Of a DNA stretch of 64,000 nucleotides, positions 26,101 through 41,100 are shown piece after piece. The notes beneath the pieces were generated by a model. That model did not search any database. It was given only the letters and a program-made list of their open reading frames with translations, and was not told the origin of the DNA. The translations under genes and the position numbers were made by a program. The stretch lies in assembly GCF_020536995.1 (NCBI RefSeq), contig NC_068356.1, forward strand, positions 27,529,476 to 27,593,475, in the 5' to 3' direction. Numbering within the stretch: the stretch's first letter is position 1; every line of letters starts with the position of its first letter. The stretch is from Dreissena polymorpha (lineage: Eukaryota > Mollusca > Bivalvia > Myida > Dreissenidae).

Positions 26101-29100
26101 TCTGTAGTTTCTGAAATGAAAAATTGTTGTTACCTACCTTCACTCTTAATTCAGTTTTAGTAGAATGCTTAATTTCATTTTTTTCTTTATTAGTTGTAAG
26201 TAGTGGGCTTTGTGTTCTGATTAGTTCCTAAATTGAACACATGTTTAAACGTCGGTTGTTAAATTGTATAACATGTTAATGCAGAATTGTACCATAACAT
26301 GAACATATGAAATTTTGGTCCCTGGTGCGACCAGACAACTGGCTTCAAAAGTTTATGTCGAGCCCTGAAATGAACGATTAACTGACCATTTATTTACTCA
26401 AACCGATAAATATGACAAACTGTCACAAACACAAACAGCTGGCGATCTCTATCAAACTCTTAAAAAAGTTGGTTTACTAAGAATAAATCTATATCAACTT
26501 AAACTTATCAAGTACATGTAGTTAATTATTATTTTGTTTAAAAGATCCATGTATGAGTAATTAAACTTTTGTAGACCACACTAGACAATGAAATAACGCT
26601 TGACATGATTTTGATATACATGTATGAGAGTGAAAATGTAATGTAACACTGACCCGATCTTATCCAGAAAATGAACTATAAAAGCGCTAGATGATCCAGA
26701 GCGATTGATTGGACATCCTGAGTGCATGTGAAAACTGTTCAGACCACCTGAGTGTACTAAAGTATCAAACCATATTATTGATTACAATCTGCGATTTATG
26801 TTATAACATTACACACTAAATGTCCAATAGTGTAATTGACATGAAAAACTACAAGTATCAAATTTTGAAAAAATGGGGGCGAAATGATCAGGGAGGAAAA
26901 ACCTTGGGAGCGAAACAAAATGCGAAAATACTTTGGCGCAAAACGTCCACAAATCTTTAACATAACAGTTAAGCAACTCCAAATGGAGTTATTGTTCTGC
27001 GCTTCGCAACAGTGAAAATAATATCTATGCTCACTCATGGGCAAGACTGAACTTTAACTGTACGCAGTTGTTTACCACTATCAACAAAGCAGGGCTTTGG
27101 GGGCAGAAGGCTATAAGCCCCAGATACTAAGGAATTATTTAGGAAAAAAAGGGTTATTAGGTGTTGCGTTTTGTGTTAGGTGTTGCATGCTTAGCAACGA
27201 CGAAAGTATATGCTTTTCCATTCTTTTTTTACGTACTGGTTAAGTTCAATCGTCCCCACTCATGAAATAAAATGATAAGCTACCCTGGTCCATATAAACA
27301 TACTCCCAGAGCCTTTGATGATTTTTGCTATGGCGGCTTCGGGTTATACAGCTGAAGGTTGATTTATTGCAACTAATGCTACCCAAACCAACAAAAATCC
27401 AGACATAGTATCAGCCATAATTAACACTGTTAGCCATATATTTGAAATGATGGTAATCAAAATATTCAGTGACCTATTTATCAGACCTATTCACACACCC
27501 ATGTGCATTGTCACTTTAAATATGTGCCAACACAATTAATCATATAATCATTAATTCAATTTATTAAAACAAAACTCACTTCTTATGTTGCTCTATGGAT
27601 TCAATCATACGGACAATGATGTTAGCAAGTTCTTCCATCCTCGGATGTTCGGTGCACATTCTCCTAACATTCAGCAACAACGAATTAAGGGTAAGGAGAG
27701 AGTCGTCCAAAACATTCCTACTTTGATCACCAAGTACAATTCTACCGCATGATAAAATAATTTCTTTAGCTCTCTGAACGAATTGCGCCGCCATTTTCTT
27801 CGAATATAGCATTTACTGCGGGGTCAATATTTCTTTTTTCAAATTATTTTACTTAATAAAATCATTAAAGGACAAAAACATATGAACAAACACATGAATA
27901 AGCTCATTAAATATCTTTATTCTTCCGTATTGATTTTATTTAAATTTATTGTTAAATATTTAATTATTTTCTTTAAAAAATCTCGGTTTGTAGAGGCAAA
28001 AATGATTGGTTGAAAAATGACCCAAATAAAAAAATGTAACAGCAGGCATAAAAATATACCAACAGTCATAATTTGTGAACGCTGTGAAAAAATTGTAACC
28101 GCAGTGACAAAATAACTATCACCGCAGTGATAAATTTATTACCGCAGTGACAAAAATGTCACCGCGGTAACAATTTTGTCACCGCTGTGATATCTATTTT
28201 TAGCTGTTGGCGTATCTGTACTTTTGACCCAAAGGGTACGTCATACATAACTGTTATGAGAAAAGATTATCAACGGCATCTATTCTACAGCATGTATGGT
28301 CCAAAAATAAATTCCGACATTTGCTTTATGGTACAATTCATATTATTAATTATAAGGTGCATGATTTTTAAATCTATGATTGTGCATATAATTGATTATA
28401 TTAACAAATATAAAGTAGTCATAAACTAGGATGATGCTATATTGTTATTCTATTTTAGCATGTTATACATAAATATTACTAACAAGGAGTTATTATGTAT
28501 GGGAAGACATATTTTATTACCAAAAAATCATTGCTTAGAATAGCCCAAGTTGTTTTCTATTAAAGTACTCATTGTACTTATTTTTTGAAGGAAAAACATA
28601 TATATAAAGGAAGAATTTTTTGTAATATTTAAGCATTTTGAATTTTTTTCAGGGAGTCATTATGTATGGAAAGACAGGCAATTTCGAGTCAGCCAACTCC
28701 TTCTTCAGAATTGATGCTAACAATGGCACAGTAACCTTGATTAAGGACTTGAGTCAGGATGGGTTGTACGCACAGAGATACAATGTGAGGAGACAGCGGT
28801 TGTTGTTTGTAGAGGCAAAATCATATTCATGCAATTAATCTGCATATCCACAAGGCAAATTATAATTTGCTGTCATTTAACAATGTTTTAAACTGTTATA
28901 TTAATTTAAAGTTTTCTTTAAATACATTATTACTCAAATCATGATGGTTCCATTAATATGAATTTGTTATGCCTATATTTTACACCTTTTGATTTTGTAT
29001 AAGGCAGATATACTTACTGTGAACTTGTGTAAGCCAACTTTTTTACTTCATGTTTCAGTTTGAAATCATAGCCTATGATAGTTTCTACCCGAACGATGTT

Positions 29101-32100
29101 GCCACTGCAACAGTAACCATCAATGTGGATAGGAATCCCAGCACGCCTCGCTTCATTGACCCTGACGGTAACGCCTACAGACGAGTGATTGACGAGACCC
29201 GCCGTCTTGGATCAATCATCCTCAATATCAACGCCACAGATGATGATGGGGTAGAACTCTTCTTTAAATAATTGCTATTAGCACATCATAGTTTAATGGT
29301 ATAAATGCTTTTAAAAGTACCAATACAAAAAAAAGTTGTCATCATGATTAAAATTCATTCAGTTTTTAGATTTGTAATAAAAATAATCAGAAGTTTCTCT
29401 TTCTTCACAAAACTTCACATTATATATCAAATAATTATTTGTTTCAGGATACCGTTACATATAGGAAGGGAAATAACTGGGATGCAAATGACGACCGAAC
29501 TTTCTACCTCAATACTTTGACTGGCGAGATATCTCTTCTCCGCGTGTTGGATGATGCAAACGTGAACGATCGTTATGAGGTATTTACTTGACTACACAGA
29601 ATTACGCATTTTGTACATGCCTTCAGTTGTGTATAGAAAAAACATGAAAATCAAGAACCACAAAAAAACTAACTAATGTTTGTTGTTATACTTGTAAATG
29701 TTCTTATAAGGTTTTACTTGAAAATTAATTAAATTTCTAGTTACTTCTAAACAGTTTCTGAACACATTTGTTTGTTTTTGTTCCAGTTCCAAGTTGATGC
29801 TGAAGACTCTATTCCCTCCCCATTGAAGAAGAGTGCCATTGCCACGGTTACAATTGATATCACATTTGACAATCCACCAACTTTCAATGCTGCAGACTAT
29901 ACAACAACCATCCTGGAGACTCACGGGGTTGGGACAGAGGTGGCCCCACAGAATACAGAGATCAGGGCCACTGATGTGGACTCTTTCAGTGTAAGTGCCT
30001 TGAAATGCGTTCCAATGCAACAACAATCTGTCTAAACATGTTGATAGCCTCCATGCAAGTAGCAGGATATGCAGTTATCAAACTTGACACTTTTTTAATG
30101 TGAACCGCTCCAGAGTTAGTATTGCTAGTCAGGATAAATACTGTAGTCTTCAATGCTCTGTTTATGCAGCCAAGTAATTGTAATTTCAGGGTTTTATGGT
30201 GTACAGTATCGTAGGCAACCTTGATGCACCAGACTTCTTTAATGTCTCCAATGAGAATGGGAGGGCAAAGGTTGTCCTGAGGAAAAGTGTCCGGACGTAT
30301 CCTACAACACAATATGTGGTATGATAATTGTATAAGCTAGTTCCTGATTATGATTATTGTGTATACAATTCGCAATTCTGCGTGTTGAATGAAACAAGTA
30401 ATCAACAGGATACCTGTATACCTTGCATTTCTGTATTTTGAACAAGACCATCTTTATACAAATTGCTTTAATTACTATTGTTTGTATTGTTTAAGTCTTA
30501 TCTTTATTTCATCTACAGCTGAGGATTCAAGCCTATGATTCAAATTTCCCGGACAAGAAAGTGTTTGTCAACTTTGTTGTCAATGTGATTCGTAATATCT
30601 TTGCACCCACTGTGCAATCTGCTACGGTGACGATCTTTGACTACCATGATGCTGCCAAGGTTGTCCATCAGGTCAACAATGGAAACAACTTTGATAATGA
30701 TGGGGTAAGTACAGAGAACCAAAAAAAGTGGACACATTTATCTGTTAGTTTGTCTGTACATTTGTATGTCACAAAACCATAGCCAGGCTATAATTCAGGT
30801 ATGTTTCAATGAAGAAGGTTTTAATAAGGAATCTAGTACAGGACAAAACAAGATTTATATTTTTACTTATATGAAAAGATGGGCAGATGAAAACCCCTTT
30901 CAGAGCAATTAAGCAACATACTGTATTTGAAGCAGTTAATATTACACTTTGTTTCATTTCAGGACTTACTACAGTATAAAATCTCGGGTGCAGGAGTGCC
31001 AGCAATTTTCTACATGGACAACTACGATAGTGGAATATGGCTATCCGATGGCAACAGACTGCGCAATAACATGACACGAACATTTACCGTACGTAGAAAA
31101 TAATTTGCAATCAACTTAAATAAGTTTAATGCTCAAACTTATCTTGTGGGTATTTAAGGTCGCGTTTCATAGAGGATTGTACACAAAAATTCTCTGCTAG
31201 AATAGAAAAATATTACTATACGAATTAATTGAATATATAAAAATTGTATATCTGCTTGATAAGCTTGGTGTGATTGTTTGGATATTAATAAGACCTTTTG
31301 GAGTAAAAATCTAATAGTTATGTTTAATTTGTTGAAAATTGTCTGAATGATAATACATTCATGTAAAACATATGTAAAACATAAAATCAAGCTGTATTTC
31401 ATTCATTCCACAGACTGTTGTCACTGCCAGAGATATGCGTATACCTGAGAAAACTGGCACAGGCACAATCACCATTAATGTCAATTATGACGACTTCCTT
31501 CCCACAATCACCAATGGTGTAGGCAACCTGATCTTGGCCACCATTAACGAGAACATGAACATTGGTCTCAATGTAGCTCGAGTGGCAGCCCGTGACCAGG
31601 ACCAGGTGGATGATCAGCAAGTAAGCCCATTGTCACATGAAATTTATTGTGGAAAAAATGGGTTTAATGCATGTGCGTAAAGTGTCATCCCAGATAAGCC
31701 TGCGCTTTCCATGATAAACAATTAACTTTTGTTATTGGATGCTGATTTTAAGGCCATTTCATTCAGATTTTGCATGCATATTTTTAAGCAGCATTAAGGT
31801 ATGAATAATAGTTAAGTCAATAAAAATATCATTTAAAAAAAAGATAGTGGTGTTGTTTGTGATTTTACTTAATTTATGCATGACTGTAAAGCTGAATTTC
31901 ATCTGCAGGGGTCTATTATGTACCAACTGAATGGAATCACTAGTGGAGGCAGTGGCTACTTCACTCTCCTGGACGATGGCACAATCATCTCTGCAAAATC
32001 CTTCAACATGTCACAGAGGAATGTCTTCCAGTACAATGTAAGTGAGCCCATTTGACCTTGCTTTTAAATGTATAATAACACATATACAAATAAAGCATTA

Positions 32101-35100
32101 TTTAAGCGTTATTAGCAATTCTGTCATGCCTCTTTGATAGGCTTAATACTTTTCTTATCGAATTCCATGTACAATTTATCTTGCCTTCCTGGTAGTATAT
32201 CTTGTATACTCGTACATTGTTGTTCATAATAAACATCTAGAAGTACTGGTGCAAGTCACAATGACCCGCCTAGGTCATGATATGGGAAGGAAATCTTTTT
32301 GAATATGCTCTATGTCTGATACTTGTTTGCAGATATCTGTGGCGGCCTATGACTCCCGCTACCCAGAGCGACCAGTATTGGCGACAGTGGTAGTGAACGT
32401 GGATAGGAACCAGTTTGGACCAGTGTTTTCTAACGCAGGAAACTACCTCCTCAACATTGATGAAACCACAGGAGTGTACACCTCCATTGGTCAAGTCACA
32501 GCAACTGACAGGGATGTTCTGGTATGCTAGATTTTATTAGGTGATTTATTTTAAGTTTATAATTTACTTTTCAGTAAATTGTAAAAAAATAATAGTTTTA
32601 TGGAGTATTTTCCATTTATTTAGATTTAAAAAATGCTGCTAACCATTTGCTCCATTTTGAAGTATGTCTGATTTGATACAATCATGCAGTGTTTTAAATG
32701 AGCAATGCATATATTGTTCAGTATTTATAATTATAATTTTATATGAAATGTTTTCATACCTTCCTCATAAGGTAGTGTTTATCAATTTTGTCTTTTTTTG
32801 TTCTTGTAAATGTCGGATGTTTTTTCGGTGTCCAGGACAGAATGACATACTCTTCATCTGGCCAAGATGTGACCTACTTTGATGTGGACCCTATTTCTGG
32901 AATCATATACCTGAAAGGAAATCTGTTGACAGATCCACTACAGCGCATACAATACAGTGTATGTTAAAAAGCCAGTTTGTTAATTGTTTTCAAAATAAAA
33001 AACATATATTCTAATTACTGCAGAAATTGAGCTGATGTGATAGAGTACAATTTAGGAAGAAAGATTTTTATTGAATAAACCAACGTCTGTAAAGCAGGAA
33101 TTGGCGTTTTCAAAAATTTCATTCCCCTAAGAATTGAAATGCATTCTGTGTTTGATGAATGATGCTTGTAAGAAAATACTCTTGAATGCAAATAACTAAA
33201 AATACATAGAATGCATGATTTAAAGAGTGGTGTTGTCTTCTCATCAATCTTTCTTCTCAGATAATAGATTTTTTGGATGGAACTGGATTTCATGATCATT
33301 TATCTGTAGTATTTGTTAATCTTTTTTCCAGATCACTGTAACGGCATCAGATAATTTCGTACCGTTGGCAAAAACCGCTCAGTCGACTGTGATCATCAGT
33401 GTCACGCGTGATAGCCCCACAGTGTTTGTGCCACCGACAGCTTTGAGCCTCACTATCCTAGAAACAATGGCTGTCGACTCAAACTTGACAACCATTAACC
33501 AGAGAATAGATGCTTCTGATGCAGATTTAATGGTAAACCATCCCTCATGCCTTGGTTTTCATTTTTTTAACATGAAACCTTTGTATGCCCCCTTTCGAAG
33601 AAAAGGGAGCATATAGTGATTGGACTGTCCATCTGTCCGTTTGTCCATCTGTCCGTCTTTCCGTCACACTTTGAGTTTAGGTTTCGAAAAATGCTCATAA
33701 CTTCTATGTCCCTTTTGATATAACCTTCATATTTGGTATGCATGTGTATATGGACAAGGCCTTTCCATACGCACACTTTTTTTTACCCCTGTGACCTTGA
33801 CATTGAACTTAGGGTCCGCGTTTAGGTTTCAAAATCTGCGTTTAGGTTTCAAAAAATGCTCATAACTTCTATGTTTATTGAGATATAACCTTCATATTTG
33901 CTATGCATGTTTATATGGACAAGGCCTTTCCATACGCACACAAATTTTGATCCCTGTGACCTTGAACTTGGGGTCCGCGTTAAGGTTTTGAAATCTGCGT
34001 TTAGGTTTCGAAAAATGCTATAACTTCTATCAAAGCGTTTATAGGGGGCATATGTCATGAGAGCTCTTGTTGAAGATTTTACAATAATTACACTCAATTG
34101 CTGGTTTTCTTTGTTTACTACTACTTTGCACATTGCTGTTGAGTACAAGTACAACAATTTTTAAAAGTGTGATCAAGGGTCTGATATTGAAAATTGTCAA
34201 ATTGTATATGTGACTTTTACATAAAAGTTATATTTTGTTAACGTTGTAACAGGCAAATGAGTCTCTGGTCTTTGAATTGATCGGAACTTCTTTGGGTGCA
34301 TATTACTTCAATATTCGCCGAGCGTCACGAACCTCACTGGGCCTCTACATACAGAACAATCTCAAGACTGGATTCAGAAACATGACTCGATTTGAGGTAT
34401 GTTTAGCATATTTTTCAAATTTTAGATTCTCTTGTCTATTTTTAAATTGAAATACTTTGGAAGATCATAACAAAAACAATCTTTTTCGTGGTCAGAACCA
34501 GTTAGTTGAGGTTATTTAATTAAAAAAAGATGTACTCTGCATTTATGGCTTTTTGAAAGAACACTTTTTATGGTGTTATATATTTACTTCAGATGACAAT
34601 CAAGGCTTACCAGGCCGGTCGTGAGCGTAACACTGCCTTCAAGACTGTGCTGATTGAGGTTTTGCGTAACCAGGGACCCCCGCAGTGGACCTTTACTTCC
34701 AACGATGTTCCGATGCGTGAGGACCACCCACCCTTCACACGGCCAGTTACCCAGGTGCAGGCAACAGACAGAACAGACAATGTAAGTGTAGTGTCACCTA
34801 AAAAAAGATGTCCAAACTTAATATTCGCAGTGCAGCAATTATTTCCACTTAGCTCAATCATCTGGTGACAATGAATAATTGATTAGAATTTGATAAAAGT
34901 CTTTAGATATTCATATTGTTTGACTTGTAGAACTAAATGTGCTTGGTTCTTTTATTAAGTGACCAACCTTATCACAAAGAAGTCCCTATCTCTTATCTTA
35001 AAGTGTTATTGTGTATGATAGTATTCCAATAGTGTGTATATGCACCTGTTTTCAGGACGAAATCACATACGGCATTGTGGGTGAGCAAGTGAACCGCGCC

Positions 35101-38100
35101 CTCCAGTCTGGGGCCTCAAACTACTTTCAGATCGATGATAAGACTGGCCAGATCTACCTCACCCAGACTGTCCTCAACACAAACATCACCGACTTCCTGG
35201 TATGGTTAACATTATTCCTTAATAACTTAACTTAATTCATGCTTTTTATGGTATTTTTGTTTAAAGGAAGTCTCTTCTTAGCAAAAATCCAGTTTAGGCG
35301 GAAAGGGCTCTCCCTGGTTAGCCTGCGTTGACTGCACAGGCTAATCTGGAAGGATACTTGACACACAGTCATGCATTAATTATTTTATTGTTGTTTTACA
35401 GCTCACTCTGCAGGCCTGTGACAATGGCATCCCTGCACGTTGTGTGAACGCCGATATAAGGATCATAATTATCCGCGACAGCTTCCCTCCAAAATTTGTG
35501 TACAACACAGCCAACAGGTTTATTTTCCAAATCGATGAAAAGGCAAACGTGAGCTCAGTTGTTGGTCGCATTGCCTCTACAGATGACTCACCAATAGTAT
35601 GTATTGGTTTTTAATAGTGTTAGTGTTTATGAAGGGAAATCTGATAAAAAACACCAGTAAACAAGCAACTTGGTTTGAATAATATAAAATCATTTTTTTA
35701 ATGTATTGTCTATATTTTGTACAATTATAAATATAAAATAAACATTATTCTTCCATCACAGAATGGAAAAAACACAAATTATTTAAAGTGTATGAGCTGC
35801 ACTCAGAGATATTTGGACTGAATGCATTCGCCTAAAGTGTCGTCCCCGTTTTCCTGTGCTGTTCACACAGTTTAATCAGGAACGTCACTTCCAGCAATAT
35901 AGTATTTTTTCATTTACAAAGCAATATTCAGTTAGGAGGAAATCATCATCCCTGATTCTGTTCAGACTGCACAGGCTAATCTCAGATGACAATTTATGCA
36001 CATGCATAAACCCTGGTGTTCCAAGAGTGAGGCTTATATGTACATTACACACTTATTTTTGACTGCAGGGTCCCACAGTGTACGAGTTGGTCAATCCATC
36101 ACCAGAGTTCTTCTCACTGAACAGAACTGATGGAACCATCACTCTAGTCAAGTCTCTCTTCAACTACCTGGATGAACAGTACTATGTACGTCTAGTCCCT
36201 TTTGTAAAGTTTTGACCCGCTTCATGCGAAAAAGGGTCTTTTTACATATACGGCCAGTATAACTCAACACCAGTTTCATCAATTACAATGTCTGATTAGG
36301 GGCTACTCTATTTGCTAATGGGACTACACAACCTTCAGTGACCATACAGTGGAAAGCAGGCTGCTTTGGAGCTATGCTTGCTGACTTAAACTTAAGACTC
36401 ATTTTTCCATGATGCAGGTGTTCCAGAGTTAAAATTGTGTTGTGTTTTTATTTTGTTTAAGTGTAGCTTTAAGTCAAGTATATTTTGCAAATGTGTCATT
36501 AATGGTTAATAAGAAGTCTTTCCATTTAAAAGTGTGGATTTCTGGTAAAAAAAATTAGTTCTGATAATTTGTGTTACTGTTGTTGTTCAACGAATATTAA
36601 TCTTATTTTAAATTGGAACCATTATATATACTGTAGAATGTTTTTTTTCTGTATGTGCAGTTCCAAGTGAGAGCTTACGACACTGGTGAACCAGTCTATG
36701 TAGCAATAGGGGACGTCACTGTGATTGTCCTTCGTAACGCGGGCCAAGGTCCAGTTTTCTCACTGGACCCGTACTACAGGCAGGTTCATGAAACATTCCC
36801 AGTTGGTAACCTGCTCATCGACACAACAGCAATCGATATTGATGGGGTAAGGATTTACAGCTATCTGAGGCGCTGTGTTGGTGTTTTTCAATTGATGCTG
36901 TTTTGTTCAAATGTAAATTCATATTAGCTTTGTTTCCTAAATTTTGAAGTTTTTCTAAATTTTTGCAAGAAAAAGGGACACTTTGATGGAATCCTTTTAT
37001 GTTGATGACTGAATAACACATGAATTATTAATGGTAAAAGTATGGTGAACAATCAACATGAATGGCCAAACCCCAGTCTATGTCAGTGAGATTGAGCCTA
37101 TGGTTACACTGTTGATTTCAGGACGTTCTGCTGTACAGCCTGAATGGAAATACTGCAGACCTTGACTACTTCTTTGTGGATCCAGCAGATGGTGAAATAT
37201 TCCTGAGATCCTCTCTTGTCAATCCACCAAAGACACAATTCTCAGTAATTATATTACAACTATAATGCTTTTCTTGTAGGTAACTTTTGTAAGACTTTTG
37301 CAAAATAAGGCCCGGATTATAAACTTAGCTTATTAAAAAAATGTTGTTCTCATTACTTTTGCAAACATTTAACATATTGTTATAATTGTTAAATGACAAG
37401 TAAACAATTCTTAATCATTCTATTGTTGTTGTGGTTTATTTCATTTGCATAAAAATATAATTCATTGTACATTTGCTGATAAAAAAATATAATAAAAAAA
37501 TGTTGCAGCTGGCCAGTACTGTTGCTTCTGTTTTCCAGTTCCAAATCCTCGCTAGTGACGAGCGAAGGGTCAATCCGAAGGTGCGAGCTGCCAGCGTTAT
37601 CATCGATGTGGACACTGACAGCAGACCGTATTTCACGAACGGAACATTGATACCTGCTCTGCAAGAAACTGCAACGGCAAACACGATTGTCCACACCCTG
37701 GTTGCACAGGATGATGATCTGACAACCAATGTAAGTAACATATGCATTAATGTAGTTGGCTGCTCATAATGATTAACTACAAGTGCTAGTTGATGCTTTA
37801 TATTGGCCATGTTCATGACCACACATGAATGATGTCTGGATTGAAATCCTAATCAAAATATGGATTGTTTATTTTACCTACACAGCTGTTATTTGTAAAT
37901 CATTGTATCGTATTTTGCATAAAATATATATGATTTTGTTTTGAAGGTGACACTCCAGTATGAGCTGGTTGGCATTTCGCCAGCAGAGTACATGTTTGCA
38001 GTGAATAGAACCACTGGAGCAATTACACTGGTCCGGAGCATCCGAGGAAGTGGATTTGACAACAGGAACCAATATGTGGTGGGTAGAACAACATGAAAAT

Positions 38101-41100
38101 TTGTTTTCAACTAAAAAGTTACAAATATTTATAATCTATTTAATAAAAGGAATATAACTTGTAGATATTTGTAGTCTGTGTGCTAAACAATAATTTAAAG
38201 TATGCATCGTAAAATGACTGTCTTTGTTGAAAATAACATTCACAATTTACCTTTGCAAGCAAGCAATTATTAAATTTTCTCCAGTGTCTCTTAAAAAGAT
38301 AAGTTAAAACATGTTTATTAAAAAATAATAAAATCTACTTTTCATGATTAAAAAAAACTTAACAAACTTTGTTATATAGACAGAGGCAGTAAGGAATTAA
38401 AAAACATGTGATAACAGTGTTTATGATTGTTGATACTTCAGTTGAGTGTGATCGCCTACGATCCAGTCTACCGCACCAAATCAGCCACTCAGACGCTGAC
38501 TGTGGACGTAATTGTAAACCAAGGAACTCCACAATTTATACCAGACAACGGATATGAAGAATTTGTCAATGAGACTGTCAGTCCAGGATACAATACTGTC
38601 ACTGTTTTGGCAATAGACAGCGATAATGTAAGAACATGATTTGTGTGGGTGTGGGGTTTACGTATTTTTCATTACAAACGGAAATTTTTATCCCGACGCT
38701 TTTTGAAAAGTGTGGGGATATTGTGGTTATCTCCGCCGTCTGCCTGTCCGTTCGTCCTGGCCACTATCTCCTCCTACACTATAAGCACTATAACCTTGAA
38801 ACTTACACACGTGGTAGCTATGAGCATATGTGCGACCCTGCACTATTTGGAATTATCATCTAACCCCTGGGTCAAAAGTTATGGGGGTTGGAGTGGGGCC
38901 AGGTAAGAGATTTTGGCACTCATTTTTATGCCCCTCGTATGGTGCATTGGCCATTACTTTTGCAATATTGAAGATAGCAAATTGATATTTTGCATGCAAG
39001 TGTATCTCATAAAGCTGCACATTTTGAGTGGTGAAAGGTCAAGGTCATCCTTCAAGGTCAAAGGTCAAAAACAAAATCCAAGGGAAGTCACAAGCTTTAA
39101 AGGGATATAATTTCTATTTTATATCATTTGGCAGGTACAGATCATTTTCACAAGGGAAGAAATATTTATTAAAAGGATATAATCAAAAACAAATTTTAAG
39201 GTCAAGGTCGACCTTCAAGGTAAAAGTAAAAAATACAATTCAAGGGAATTAATAAGCTTTAAAAGGGAGCTAATTTCTAAACCTGCCAAATGATATATTG
39301 ATATTTTATTTCAAAGCGGCGCTATAGGGGGCATTGTGTTTCTGACAAACACACATCTTGTTATTTATGCCCTTTTTTCAATCAATAACATTGTGTTTGT
39401 TCTTTCCTTCATTACATAAGAGTCTAATTAACTTTTCATTACCACCTAGGACAAAACATAATAATACATTCCTTTGGCTGTTTTCCATATTTTCTGTGCT
39501 GACTATATCAGATGCTATAAAACGTGTTTGACATTTTTGTATGACTTGTGATTTGTTTAATTGTCCTATCTTTCCATATGTCAATGCTTTTCGTGTTGTC
39601 TTTTTCAGATCCAGGTAACTCATAGTTTTGATAATGTATAATATATTATAATATGAGTAGAAAATTTGTATTTTTGAATTTGCAATTGTAACATTTTTAT
39701 AGCTTTTTTGCTTTAAGACACGCATTGCAATTAGCATATTACAATTATCTGTGTAGATGAAATCATAGAAGGATCCGTTAATTGATAACCCCACATAGTA
39801 TAGTCATTAAGTCACTGAATTTCATTCTGCAATTCTTAAAGAATTCATGGTTAGTAAGAACTGCTTTAAGATATTAATTTTAATGATTTGTAATAAAATT
39901 ACCTAGTAAATGCAAAAGAATAATAATTGAGTAACGAGTCTTTGAGTCCAAGGTATAAATAACCAAAGTGTATGACTGCATGGAAGTTTAAAATTACATG
40001 TATGTTTGTGAGTTCATGTGATCATAGTGCATTTACTGATTTTGAAAATGTGGCATTTTGCAGATGTAAAATATTGCAATGCTGCATGTATGTATGCATG
40101 GAGTGAAAGCAAGGTCACCATTGCTTTGTATATATTCAATGAGATCAGGCATTCAAATCTCTAGAAAGCAACAACAAAACAATAGTTCTATGATCTTTAA
40201 ACACTGTATTGTGGTTTATGCAATTTTGTGTTGTAATTTGTATGTATTGTAACTCCCTAAAAATAATTCATTCCCTGATATAAGTCGACATCCTAAAGTC
40301 AAAGTAAAATATTTTGCTTTTTTTTGTCTATTAGAGTGCAATCAATAAAATGACAGGTGTAAAAATAAAAAGTGTGAAACAGTTTGCTGAAATCTTTTAC
40401 AGGATGAACTGAAATACACTTTGATACGCTCGAGCAATGACTCCACCTCCTGGTTTGCCCTTATTGACAACAGAATAGTGACTAAAGATCAGCTCACTAG
40501 GGCCCCACTGAACAAGTACACTGTAAGTTCTGTTCCACACTTATGTGATGTTATAAAAAAGTATTTAAATTGAAAATAAATATTTTTGAAATACTTCACA
40601 TATTCGACTCCTTTGAGGTGCTATTATTTAATGTAATTATCTAAAATAAATGAATTATTGCGTCTCTCTTTTTTGCAAGGGTATGACTTGTAACAATGCG
40701 ACTCTGTATATAACATAAGCATTGTAGACAATGGATTAGGGTGTCAACTTACTTATCAAGTGAAAATACAAAATAAAAAAATATGGTCTTAAGATTGTTA
40801 ATATTTAAAAACCTGCTTTGTTTTTACAAGCTGACAATTCAAGTGGAAGATGGGCGTGGTAAAAAGGCAGAGGCCACTGTTATCATCACAATTGTAAGGA
40901 ACCCCTCGGACAAGGCGCCTGTATTCCTTAATCTTGACCTTGATACCACAGGCACGGGCAGTGGGTCCGTGTACAGAGCGACCATTAGGTACGACCATCA
41001 AGTCGGCACCACTGTCTCCAGGAGGCCTTCAGCCAGCGATGCAGATTTACAGGTCAGTCAGTATGCTCCTTGGTTATTGCATCATCACTGCAGTTCTTGT

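Larger units (their letters stand above)
21886..28243. mobile_element. 6.36-kb DNA element with ~145-bp terminal inverted repeats (intron 10)
   Basis: The left end TGACGTACCCTTTGGGTCAA and the right end TTGACCCAAAGGGTACGTCA are inverted, and the match extends about 145 bp inward with very few differences. TA flanks both ends (21884-21885, 28244-28245) and is the likely target duplication. Inside each terminal repeat are several copies of a 13-base motif, YACCGCRGTGAYA, often as the palindrome ACCGCGGT. Such subterminal repeats commonly bind transposase. Each end has a short inward-facing ATG frame that stops at a donor-like site (22138 plus strand, 27794 minus strand). No transposase core is recognisable; the centre looks decayed or replaced by other repeats. 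The superfamily is not identified. Confidence 0.8.

Noticed and set aside
21886-28243. A Polinton or other large virus-like element
   Set aside because: Although it has long inverted ends, no capsid, polymerase or integrase can be seen, and it is much shorter than typical Polintons.
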